A stretch of 64,000 bases of DNA. Origin: Pomphorhynchus laevis (taxonomy: Eukaryota; Acanthocephala; Palaeacanthocephala; Echinorhynchida; Pomphorhynchidae). Location of the stretch: positions 1-64,000 of the forward strand of contig WNNJ02001926.1 of NCBI GenBank assembly GCA_012934845.2. Reading direction: 5' to 3'. Positions 1-11,400 of the stretch are shown here, one piece after another (position 1 is the stretch's first letter; each line of letters starts with the position of its first letter). A model generated the notes under the pieces. The model did not search any database and was not told the DNA's origin. It saw nothing but the letters and a program-made list of their open reading frames with translations. Made by a program: the position numbers and the translations under genes.

Positions 1-1548
1 AATTATATAATAATTATTATATTTTTTTATTATAAAAAAATATAATAATATATAATAATTTTAATATTTTCTACTTATTATATTTTTTTTTATTTTACAA
101 AAAAAATATAATTTCAAATAATTACATGAATAAATTACTTTCATAAATGATTATTGTTTCTTGGATTAATTTAATATATCCTATAATTTTTTTGCACTTT
201 ATCGTTCGTATAATTACGTTTTTCCACCACTACCATTATTGGTAAGCATATACTCATTTGTCTAGTTACTAATTCGTGTTTTGCTTGACGGAACCAACAA
301 AGAAGACGAACTATGGTGAATTGATTTCGATCACAACCAAATGATCACTAGTTTTCGAACAATTACGACAACAATTCAATGAGCTGACATACTATAAATT
401 AATATTTTAATTAAAACAAAAATAAGAAAAAATCCATCTTCCGAGTTTGATAATTGTTGTTTATTCTGTAATTAAATAACTCCATCTTATAAATAATACA
501 GTATAATACTTTATTTAATTTACCATATTATTATATAAATTAAAAATTATTAATTAAAATATGATAATGATAAACTAATAATTTTTTATAATAATTTATT
601 ATTAAAAATTATTAATTGTAAATTATTATTGAAATAATTAATATTTAATAATAAATATTAAATGTTTTAGTTTAAAATGTTTTTAAAATAATCTTTTATT
701 TATTTTTTATTCGTTTTATTTTATTATAATTTATTTCCTGTTGGTTTGTAGTCAAATAAAATGTGCTAATTAAATAATATTTTCTACCTTTTTGTATTTA
801 TTTAATTAAGAGGAATATTAGAACGAGGGATGATATTAATTATATAATAATATGATATATATCAATATATAATATTATAAAATGACTGTTCACTCATGGG
901 TTTCTATTATTTATTTGTAAAGTGAGTGAAATAGAACTTTTTTCTTTGTAATATATAGAATTTTCGATAGCCAACCGCTATCGTCATCAGGATGTATTTA
1001 TTGTACAAAAGAAATTAATTTATTATTAAATTTTATCCACATTAACAAAATACGTATTTTATACTGTTTTTCTATAATAAAAATCTACTCTCGTTAAATT
1101 ATTGTGTCTAATTTTATTCTAAGAACAATAAGAAACTTTTTATCCCTGTATTTCGATGAAATGCTTAATTGTTTTTAATGGAATGTAGGTTGTTCTCTAC
1201 TTTAAAGTATGCACAGTTTAATGCATTCAGTGCCCACTATTTATTTTGTCTACATTTCCTTCAATTTAAGTGTAAAATAAAGGGTGGAAGTGAATCATTC
1301 TACTTATAGATATGCATGAATTATGTAATTACCTAAATCTACTTAACATGTTGTCACTATTAATACTTTTGTAGATGTTTCGACGTGCTCGCATTTACTA
1401 CATATACCTATTTGTAGGTAATTGTTACAACTATATTTGAAATAGATAAAACTGTCTATAAAGTCCTCAATTTTTATATATAAATTTATATAGTTGTTCG
1501 TTATTAAACCGTCGCTCAGGACCCGGGACTGGTTAGGCATCATTTATT
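1..1548. other. AT-rich sequence without a recognisable gene
   Basis: Both strands are very rich in A and T and stop codons are frequent in every frame. I see no conserved protein motif, no convincing exon and no RNA gene. Short open stretches around 1343-1543 look random. Confidence 0.6.
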
Positions 1549-1753
1549 TAGATCAAATTGATATATACTGAGAAATTAAAAATTTATTTTATTGACATTT
1601 CGTCCTTAGACTTTTTTAATTATAATCAAGATAATTTTTAACCAGTCTGGTTAAAAATTATCATGGCTATAAATACGAACAATTAAACTTACGACCAAAC
1701 GCCAATAAAATAAATTTTCTTTTTGATTTCTCAGTAAGTATCAATTTGATCTA
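1549..1753. repeat. Fold-back (MITE-like) palindromic element, about 205 bp
   Basis: The two ends are inverted copies: the left end begins TAGATCAAATTG and the right end finishes CAATTTGATCTA. Further in, TACTGAGAAA and an A/T-rich arm are mirrored on the other side. The centre (1630-1662) is a perfect palindrome of two 16-bp arms around one base. No coding capacity is visible. The layout fits a miniature inverted-repeat transposon. A TA target duplication is possible but is not separable from the AT-rich flanks. Confidence 0.6.
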
Positions 1754-3137
1754 ATATATAATTATAAATATATCATTTATATACATCTGCGATTGAATAT
1801 ACATTCTGCGATTAAATTATATATAATTCTTAAAACTGTAGAGTGCTATTTAGAAAACCTAACAGACAAATTTTAATAATTTATTTTTAGTAAATTTAGA
1901 TCCATTTGTGGTTTTTGATTGAATGGGGTTTGTTGAACTAATTTTCAAATACGACTTTAAACTTCCAACTTCTTGATAAATCCGAAAGGTGTGGCTTATT
2001 ATTTACTTCGTACTTGTCGATCTTCGTTTGGACCGGGAAAATTAAAGGAAACTATTATAAACCAGCAGATTTTATGCAATATTTAAGATTTAGCTTTTAA
2101 TACAATACCGTAGAAAACGTTGACCTCTTTGATTGACATAATGAAAAACATTTCGATGCTTTGACATTAGTTCTTTTCATAAGTCATGAGGGTTTATTTG
2201 GCAAATCTTCTTCTTATCCAACAATAATAAATTTTTAGTATGAGATGAATAACTTTTTACGTAAGTATTGTTAATTTACATTATAATTTGCAATGGAAAG
2301 TTTATTTTCTTTTGAGCTTTTCATTTATTTTTTATTTGCATTATTTTAAATGCTATTATAAGCAACTTCCGTCTACAGTCTGGTTGATATATAGGATAAC
2401 TGCTTCGGAACAATATATCTACTAGTAGCAACAAAGTACAACGCACTACCAATTTGGAAAATCTAAAAATATGCGGGTTTAGTTAAATTCACAATTAATA
2501 AATTCGATGGAATAAATTTTGAAACCAAAATAGTATCATTCCTGTTTAACTTCCAGTTTCACATAACCTTACTTATAAGTAATTTGCTTAATTACTCATA
2601 ATCAACTTGAGGTTGCTACGAGATAAAATAATTAAGATACAATTTTATTGATTTAATTTATAAAAAATCTACTTGAATTAATATTATAGGTTTTCTTATA
2701 AAATATAAATATGAGGTATAAATAAGAAGGTCAGCAAAACAAAACGAAACAAAAAGTGTCATTTGATTCTCAAATTCCTGTGGACTGAATAACATTAAAG
2801 TCTTCAGCTGTTAATAAGAAGATTGGTGGGATCTGATCCAACCAGAACACACTAATGGCTTGAATTACACACGGTTAAATAAAATTACATGCTAATAGGA
2901 TAGACACAAGGGTGGTATTATGTTTTTGCTTGTATACGACAACCGTTTCTGCCGTCGTATATCGTCAAGGGAAATTTTTGAACTTGGTGAAAATAAGAAT
3001 AAATAAATAAAGGTTTTCTTAAAATACAAAAGGGTTAAATGAAGGCATAATCAACAACAAAACAAGTCAATAAATCAAAAATCAACCATAATCTTAAATT
3101 CGTCATAGTAGTCTTCTTCAATTAACTTCTTCTTTAC
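1754..3137. other. AT-rich intergenic sequence
   Basis: No gene or RNA is recognised. The last 150 bases or so (about 2990-3137) may be the 3' untranslated end of the LINE fragment that follows on the minus strand. Confidence 0.45.
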
Positions 3138-3275
3138 GGCTTCAGGTCCATGGGGATCTGAGCCCACCAACCGATCCAACACGCCGCCCTCCGACTGAAC
3201 CACCGGGGTCTTTAACCCCCCCCGGAGAATCTAATCGAGGCGAAATATGCTGGGTAAACGAGATAAATTAAGAAT
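3138..3275 (-). mobile_element. 3'-terminal fragment of a family A LINE
   Basis: Read on the minus strand, this stretch matches the last 45 or so codons of the ORF2 seen intact at 33167-35626. Shared blocks include the GGTTCAGTCG region that encodes WFSRRAACW in the intact copy and the terminal CTGGACCTG (LDL). Its G+C content is far above the surrounding sequence, and the frame is broken. It is an old 5'-truncated insertion. Confidence 0.6.
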
Positions 3276-3619
3276 GAATCAGTTGCACATCTTGTGGTGT
3301 TGTTTCATACATATGTCCGTAATGTAAATATGCTTATTTTGTAAGATAGTATATTTTTCTTTATAAATTGGTATCTTTATATAAATTAATGGAACACGGT
3401 GCATTAATTATGTTATATGATAAATTTTTGGATAGATTATAACTTTGTATGTAGGGTTTAAATATGTCTATTTCATTTTGCCTATCAATCGTGAATATTT
3501 TATGAACGATCGTTAATTTGTGAATAATTATTTAGATGTTATTATTATAACATACAAGACTATATCCATGCAGCTGGTTTGTCTGCGCACAGTAAAACCA
3601 ATTTTATGTCAGCAAAAAC

Positions 3620-6501
3620 TTAATCCGGATACACGATATTGAAATTAGAATCTGTGCAAAGCCATGTAATTAGCGTTTTCTTGAAATGCACTCTATTTGA
3701 TATGTTGATGATATTCTCTGGAAGTTTGTTCCAAAACCTCACTGCTCGATGAGAAAGGCGATATAGTCTTCCGAGTTTGCCGTGATGCAGGGTCCTCATA
3801 GTAAGAGAGTGACCTCGTTTAGTAGTTCGCTGGCTTTGCTGAATACAGTCGACTCGAATAACATATCCCTAAAACAAAATATCAAGACATACTATACTAG
3901 TACGGACTGAAGGAACTCCTATATTGCGCAAGCGGTCCTTATAAGACAATTTCCTGATGGAATGACACGATCTCGTCTACCTACGGAGGACATTTTCAAG
4001 CTCATTCATCTCACCACGTGTACATGGAAATACTGCTGGGATACAATATTCAATAATAGGACGCATAAGTGAATTGTATATTATTTTAAGACAGGAAGCC
4101 GATGGATTACAAAAACACCTCCGGACCACATAGCTAAGTTTCCTGGTCGTTTGGATGATTCTATCCGTGTTTGGACGACTCTTCAATGACTCGTGCACAA
4201 GTATTCCCAAATCTCTTGTGCATTGTACCTGCGTAATTGTCTCGGAACCTAATTTATATCTGAAAGGAAATTTCTTATGTCCTAAGTGCATGTGGCAGCA
4301 CTTTGATATATTTAACATCAGTCCTGTCTCATTACTCCACCTAACAATATTATCTAAATCTTCCTGGAGCAGAAAAGAGTCATGATACGATTGAATGCAC
4401 CGCCATAACTTGAGGTCATCCGCAAACGCTAGGATTTTGCATCTCAGTCTTAATAACAGATCCTGAAGGAAAATGTTGAACAGTAAAGGGCCGAGAACCG
4501 TACCTTGAGGCACTCCGGCACAAACATGACGTTGTGAAGAAACACTACTGCCTAGCCTCACTTGATATGACCGACCCTTCAAGAACGAACTAATCCAACG
4601 AACTACATGGGGATCGATACCGTATTTAGCCAAAACTACTAGCAGAGGATCATGTGGTACTCGGTCAAACGCCCGGCTAAAATCGATAAAAATTACATCG
4701 ACCCCACACCCATCCGCTACTACATCTGCCCAATTTTCACGAGCCATAATTAAATTACTAAGGCATGATCGACCAGAAATCCATGTTGAGAAGGGTGCAG
4801 AAGTTTAAATCTATCCATATGAGAAGTTATGTATTTATGCACGAACCTTTCAAGGCATTTACATACAACGCTTGTCAGACTTACAGGACGATAATTGGAC
4901 GGGTCTTCTCTGTTCCCTTTTTTGTATATAGGAGTAATGTGAGATCGCTTCCACTGATCAGGGATGTATGATGTACATAGAGACATGTTAAACATCTCTG
5001 ATAATGGGAATGCTAGCAGGTCATGGAGTTTTTGAAGAATAAAATGATGAATGTCGTCCGGCCCAGCCGACGTGTAACAAGATAATTTACGCAATTCCCA
5101 TGATACCTCTGCTGGAGAAATTAATGGCATATGGGAGACGAATGTCTCAGGAATTTGCGCTGGACGAAAATCTGTAATTGGAGTGGGACAAATAAGATCA
5201 AAGGCGTCTGCCAACATACTCACAACTTCATCAGGATCTCTCGCAATCTTACCGTCATGGGTCAAAAGGGAAATTGATGAAATAACTTTTCTACTTTTAT
5301 TTACATAGCTCCAGAACGGCTTGGAAGAAACTTTATATAATTCCAGGATTTTCGATTCGTGCTTTTGCCTCTTCAACAATTTCATGTAGTTGAAGCGACG
5401 ACGATACTGTAGATATTCTAACCGAAGTGCCTGATTATTCAGAGATGATTTAAAGAGTTTATTCCGTTTTCTTAAAATTCCCACTAACTCATTGTCAAAC
5501 CAAGCAGGCTTGCGTTTAGCAAGGTTTTGTAAGGGCTTTAATGGAGCGACGCAGTCTGTGATATATTTGAGGGAAGCTGATAGCGTATCCCAATCACTGA
5601 CACGGGTAATGTCACTATTGTGAAGACCCGTTCTAATTGCGAGCGTACGTAATAAATCAATATCCACTTTGTACCAGTTACGTTTCAGATGTTTAGTTTC
5701 GGCAGGGGATACATTGACAAGAGCACTAGAAGTAAACTTAATGACAAGATGGTCACTAAGACCTATGGGAGGATCATATTGAATTTCATGGACATCTAGT
5801 AGAGATTTACTAAAAACTAAATCTAGCAAGGAAGAACTATGTCCCATAAACCTGGTTGCCTGAGTTACGTGTTGTATAAGAGATAGATCATCAACGAGAA
5901 AGTTCCATAATTCGGTATCTAAATGGCATCCACCTTGATGGCATTCGAATGGGGTATTCCCTGTTATATTAGGAATATTGAAATCTTTAAGAAGGATAAA
6001 ATTTGACGACTTTGTGAGATCAGTAAAATACTCAATTAAACTTGGTGTTAAGCAAGATGAGCGTGGAGCACGATAGCATACACAAATGGCCATGGTGATG
6101 TCACCTGATTCTATCATTAAAGAAAGTAACTCCATTCGTCCGACGCAATATGGCATGGAGTTTCTTACGATAATTCTATTAGCGACGTAAAAGGCAACTC
6201 CACCACCTCTACATTTATCATGTCGGTCTGTTCTAAATAATGAGAAGCCAGGGATGGCAACACAAGCATCACTAATCCCACTGTGTAGCCAAGTTTCAGT
6301 AATTGCAAAAATCGACATATTGCTGTTTGACAAATAACAACTAAACTCATCAAACTTCGAAACTAAACTGCGAACGTTAGAACATGCAATTTTCAGGGGA
6401 TGTCTACTTCTATTCTTTGAAGTCTCATGCAGGACACCATGGAATGAAATTAAGTCACCTAAGACGCTACACCGTGAGTATTTAGGACTAACTTCTCCCA
6501 A
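3620..6501 (-). pseudogene. ORF2 of the CR1-like LINE: endonuclease and reverse transcriptase
   Basis: The first open part (6501-4750) contains the endonuclease: KIACSNVRSL, ITETWLH, KDFNIPN where families usually have GDFN, and LSDH near residue 265. It continues into the RT fingers (ITPIYKKGNREDPSNYRPVS). A frame change near 4750 leads into 4747-3977 with the palm motifs FIDFSRAFD, GVPQGTVLGP and FADD. Another disruption near 3977 precedes the C-terminal domain, which stays readable to a TAA at 3620-3622 (RFWNKLPENI). At least two breaks make it non-functional. The protein would nick target DNA and copy element RNA. Confidence 0.75.
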
Positions 6502-7443
6502 CGTACAAATGGACGTCGTCGGACCACCTGAAAATTTCGGATACAGATATCATTTTCACCTTGTTGACGTCTGTCGTTTAGTTTTTTAGCGAGAGATAGT
6601 TGTTCGCGCTCCTCAACCGATAGATCCTTATATATTCGCACAGAATTACCCATTAGTCTATACGCTCTACTAAGGATGATATTAGCTTGATCATTTGAAG
6701 CACAGACCAATCGAAGCAGTCTATTTCTACCTTTTTCATACTTTTTACTTATTCTATGAAGAGCCAATACCTCCAAGGATTCTGCTAAATGTTCCTCTCC
6801 ATCTAGAAAAATACTAGACAAGATATTTCTCACTGAAAGAACGTCGTCATTCACACGGTTTTGAGAAATGACGGATTTGGACTCGTTGATATTAGCGAAA
6901 ATTACACATCTTAATCTGTTTAGGTTAGATCTCGTCCCCCTTATGTTATTCGGACGTGCGGGCCGATCAGGTGTCTGCACCGGATAAACTTGCCGCAGGA
7001 GAGACTCTAATCAACGGGGAGACAGTAGTCGTAGACTTGTTTAGGTAAGTTGCTGCATCAGCGCGTATAGATCGTGTTGTTGGACTTGGATAGATCGTGC
7101 TAGTAGCACAAGGTCCAATTGCAATAGTGCTAGATTCCAATTCAAGCTCAGGGTTACCATTTTGTCTAACAAAGCGGTTGGGACTATGTGGCGAGAAAAT
7201 TCTTGCGTGAGTATGGGATGTCTTATTCAAGTTCGACCGATCGGATACCGGGTAACTAGAAATGTTGCAATCGCATGAAGTACACGGATTCGTTGAAATA
7301 TGAGCACTATCTCTTCTTGCTACAGGTAATACAAGTCTATCATGGTCACGTTTATCAGATCTAGGATCGGCGTCCGGGGAAATTGTCATGGTTGCAACAT
7401 CATTACCAGATACAACATACTCCGATAATCCTGGATATACCAC
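6459..7443 (-). pseudogene. ORF1-like protein of the CR1-like LINE
   Basis: Two overlapping minus-strand frames (7443-6967 and 6980-6459) together look like one ORF1. The first part is Ser/Thr/Pro-rich and of low complexity. The second carries the conserved region around CVIFANINESKS, followed by RLLRLVCASND and a basic helix-rich tail (SVEEREQLSLAKKLNDRR). CR1-type ORF1 proteins bind element RNA in the ribonucleoprotein. The 14-nt overlap of the two frames suggests one frameshift. The tail overlaps the start of ORF2 by about 40 nt. Confidence 0.6.
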
Positions 7444-7445
7444 TG

Positions 7446-8154
7446 GGTGAGATGCTTATAATATATAGGAACGAAAAATAAGTGAAAATAGTTTATTTTC
7501 GAGAACACTTCCGTTCCAATTGCCAATAATAAAGACCACATATGAATTTTTCCGTGCTCTTTATTATGAAAATAGTTTAATTTTAAGAATTCACAATATT
7601 TCGATAACTCCTGTTAGCATTTGCAGGAAATTTCAAAACTGAACAAAACTGTTCAAAATTGTTGTTTGTAAATAAAACAGTTTATAAACAATTTATGAAC
7701 TGTTTACAAACACCTTATGCACAAGTTATAATTTGTTGAAGATAGTAGCTAGGATTTATAATAAGCAGTTTATAATATCAATTTATTAATCGGTTTCTTT
7801 TAAACTGTTCAAAACTGTACTTTATAAATAAAACAGTTTATTTTTAAAATATCTTAAAGACTGTTTATAATTTATTGAAAATGATAGCAGGAACTATGGG
7901 AATATTGTGAATTTCTGGAATTGAACTATTTTAATTTCTTTTTTGTTCATATAAATTTTTAAAACTGTAAAAAAGAAAGAAGTGAATATATTTAATACTT
8001 CAAAATTTTAAGCATTTTCCATCTACAACTTGTTTTTTCTTTGCAGTGAACGACAAAATAGCATAATCGGTTTTATATTTTCGTAGGTGATTTTAATTTA
8101 TGGCTTTACATATAGGTCTCACTTAAAAATTGATGTTACATTAAAATTAGCACT
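7446..8154. other. AT-rich gap with repeated AAACTGTT-type words
   Basis: Between about 7590 and 7960, short words such as AACTGTTCAAAACTGT and AAACAGTTTATAAAC recur in direct and inverted order. This could be a degenerate repeat or the 5' untranslated part of the CR1-like LINE. No gene is seen. Confidence 0.35.
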
Positions 8155-9610
8155 AATGTGATTAGCACTTTTAATGATCTACTTCAAGCCCGCCATATGA
8201 AACTATGTAGTGTCATAATCTCTCTTGACCTTTCTTCTGCTTTTAATACTGTTGATCATTCTGTTCTACTATCTCAGCTTCATCACGACTATAGTTTCTC
8301 ACTTCCTAATCTAGCCTGGTCCATATCTCTTCAAACGCTCTTTTTATGGTCAGTCAAACTCCTCGTCATCTATATCTTCTATCTTCCACAGTATTCAACA
8401 AGGCTCCTTTTTAGGTCATCTTCTTTTCTCCCTTCTTCTCGGGGACTTGCCTTATATAACTCGTGTCTATAACTTTCATCTGATGCAGTACGCCGATGAA
8501 ATCATCCTCTACTCTTATGCGCATCATCTCTGTATCAACGACCTCGCTACTTCTACCAGAAATTGTCTTATGTCTATCTCCAACCATCTTTCCTCTCTTC
8601 GTCTAGCTCGAAATTTTGAAAAGTCCATAATCAGGTGGATCCACTTATTTTATCTGTTAATCCGATCATTATCCCAATCGTTGACAATATGATTTTCTTA
8701 CGTTTTTACTTCGACAATTTCCTTTTCCTCAAACCTTTTGTTCATGACAAAGTTCACGTTTCATTCTTATTTATTCGTGGCATCGTCGCATTCGTAGGCT
8801 GATCGACTTCTGCTATTGTCTCGTTCCTATATAGTCTCTCCTATTTCCCGGAATCGATCGACTTCCGCTGTTGTCTCGTTCTATATCGTATATCCTATTA
8901 CCCAGAATTGATTATTGCCTTAGCTTATTTGCCAACTCTTCCAATTCTGTGCATATACCTCTCCAACGTTTCATAAACTATGCTGTTCGTGGAATCTTGC
9001 GTCTTCGAAGCTTAGACCATATATCGCATAAACTTTTCATCTTATCTTGGCCCATTATTAAACTTTGTGTTCAATTTCGTTTGCGTATTGTTGCTTTCGT
9101 CTTCTATATTGTCACTCACCATCCTACTTACACATTGCTTATCTTGATGGTTTACGTTCTGCCCTTTTGGCTTTGCTATTAAGTAATTCTGTACTTCTCG
9201 ACGTCCCTTCGCACTCAACCAACTATGGCATCTGCTCTTTTTATCGTCGCTGCCCCACTTGCCTGAAATTCTTTACCAGCATACGCATGTTCTACCTCGT
9301 CGCTTCCACTCTTCAAACAACGTCTACGTTCCTGCACTATGGCTCCTCCACAATAAATAAAGAAATGCATTATCTCAACATTTTATCTCACCCGCAATTC
9401 CTCATACCTCTTTAACAAAACCACTTAACATTTTCCCTCGACGCCTTGCCACATTTACTGATCTCCCTTATCTTCAATATACTTGTTTGAATTTCCTCAA
9501 AATTTTAATTTTAATTCTATTTTTCGTTTTCTTATTTGTTTGTTCTTTTTTCTCTCGTGGGCTTGTAAGCGTGCATAGGCGTGCATTTGTCACTAAATGA
9601 ATAAATAAAA
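8155..9610 (+). mobile_element. Decayed L2/CR1-group LINE copy (family L2), 3' half
   Basis: Reading across three frames of the plus strand gives the RT landmarks SLDLSSAFNTVDHS, FHLMQYADE and ISNHLSSLRL, then SRSISYILLPRIDYCLSLFANSS. They match, in the same order, the better preserved copies at 28.6-30.2 kb and 57.1-58.3 kb. Many frameshifts and stops separate them. The 3' end (CTTGTAAGCGTGCAT, then an AATAAATAAA-rich tail) is the reverse complement of the ends of those copies. Confidence 0.7.
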
Positions 9611-10736
9611 ATAAATAAGATGTATTTATTTAGAACTATCTTTAGTATATACGAACGAAAATCTGATATCTTACATTGAATCTCCACTATAACATAATAT
9701 AACTATACTTTTGAAATCATGTTACTTTACTGAATTCGAAATGAGAAAACTAATTTACGGGGAACTTTCGAGCAATACTTTATTCACTTCAAAGTATGAA
9801 ACTAATTGTATGATGACAATCCCTCACAATTAGTCATTGTGTCGATGAACACAATATTCGTAAATTAGAGAAAAATTTCTTTGTAAATCTCATTAAATAG
9901 CGCGAAAATTACCATTTTAAATTAGTAGTATCTATGATATATCATTCGACTTTATGATACGAAGGTAAGTTTGTCGCGCAATATTTAAAAGTATAATAAA
10001 TGGAATATTACAGGTGTTTTGTGCGGTATTTTTACCTTATACATAATCACTGCTCTTGTTAGATATTCTGAATAAGGAGGGAATTAACTATATTCCATTG
10101 ATGTGCTTTGCTGCACTGAACTGGTGATGTTCATCAACAAAGTTCATTATTATTTATTATTTAAAATTTTAAATTTTTAACATGTTTTTATTTTAAACCA
10201 GTCTTCGTCATTATCATCATTATCAAATAAATATGAAACGATAACTACTTATACTTTTGTGCTTTTATAAGCTTAACGTTTTATTAACTCGTTGTTTTAT
10301 AAACTTAAAGTTTTTCGCGTTCATTATTTTCTAATGTATTTTGTAAAAGCTAATTATGTTCTGTTTTTAAAATGCTAATATTTCATTCATGTATTTAAAA
10401 TATTACAAATAATTCATCAACGATAACCACTTTATTTGATCATTTTAAATGAATTGTGTTTTCTGCTAATATTAAATGTTTGCTATATAAATATGTTTAC
10501 CTATGTTTCACAACCTATTTAGCAATAATGCTGTACTTTTAGTTTTTGATTTTTATACTTTATTATTTTTTATTTTCTATTTTATACTTCTATATATATA
10601 ACAAAATGTATGTTATATACATTTAGATAACAGTCTGCCTATATAGTTATCCCGATAATTTCTATATCCTGAGATTACCTAAACTTTTCGCACTGTTTTT
10701 CTTGTAGCTTTTGTTTTCTTTCTGTCATCTGTGAAA
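9611..10736. promoter_or_regulatory. Upstream region of the epsin gene, no resolved promoter
   Basis: About 1.1 kb of AT-rich DNA lies before the epsin start codon. No protein motif is seen. A pyrimidine-rich stretch ending TTCTTGTAG at about 10700-10708 could be a splice acceptor for an upstream untranslated exon. I cannot place a TATA box or transcription start with confidence. Confidence 0.3.
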
Positions 10737-11400
10737 ATGAGTGTGCGTCGTAATATAAAAAATGTTGTCTACAATTATTCGGAGGCTGCGCGTAAGGCAC
10801 GCGAAGCCACTTCAAATGATCCATGGGGTCCCTCTACCACACTTATGCAGGAAGTGGCCGATCTTACATATGACATGATTGCTTATTCAGACATCATGCC
10901 AATAATATGGAAACGTCTAAATGATCACGGTAAAAACTGGCGTCACGTTTACAAATCATTGGTTCTTCTTGATTACCTTGTTCGTTACGGATGCAAACGT
11001 ATCACCCAGCAATGCAAGGAGAATATTTTTGTTATTCAAACGTTGAAGGATTTTCAGTATATTGAAGGAAACAAAGATCAAGGCCTTAATGTGCGAGAAA
11101 AAGCAAAACAACTAGTTTCATTGCTGAAAGACGATGAAAGGTTAAAAAACGAAAGGGCTAAGGCCGAAGCCCTAAGACAACGAATGAGCGTGCGCAACCC
11201 AATGGGTGACAGTCTACATCACCAGCATCATTTTACGGATAGCAGCAATAATCATCGATACAGAAATTCTAGACAACCATACAAAGTATGTCAAACACAC
11301 AAATGTAGTTTACATTCGGTACAGTTTAGACGACAGGGTATTATTCGTCCAGCTTTTCAGCATATGACGGCGTCACATACCCATCTGAAAGATCATGTAT
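10737..11400 (+). CDS. Epsin exon 1: ENTH domain
   Basis: The ATG at 10737 gives MSVRRNIKNVVYNYSEAA, the lipid-binding helix 0 and the start of the ENTH fold. An in-frame GTG six bases earlier is not needed. The ENTH domain is complete by about residue 145 (LKDDERLKNERAKAEA). A donor after 11400 (GTATAT) gives the phase needed by exon 2. A GT after 11289 gives the same phase and would drop about 37 residues (PYKVCQTHKC...) that do not resemble other epsins. Alternative use of the two is possible. Confidence 0.8.

Larger units (their letters stand above)
3600..7445 (-). mobile_element. Nearly full-length CR1-like LINE, degenerate
   Basis: A non-LTR retrotransposon on the minus strand with an ORF1-like part (7443-6459), an apurinic-type endonuclease, a reverse transcriptase and a C-terminal domain ending at 3620. 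The RT blocks FIDFSRAFD, GVPQGTVLGPLLF and FADDLKLWR and the C-terminal WNKLPENII block are typical of the CR1 clade, including the Pido-like elements of flatworms. I found no target duplication. Its G+C content is higher than that of the host DNA around it. Confidence 0.8.
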
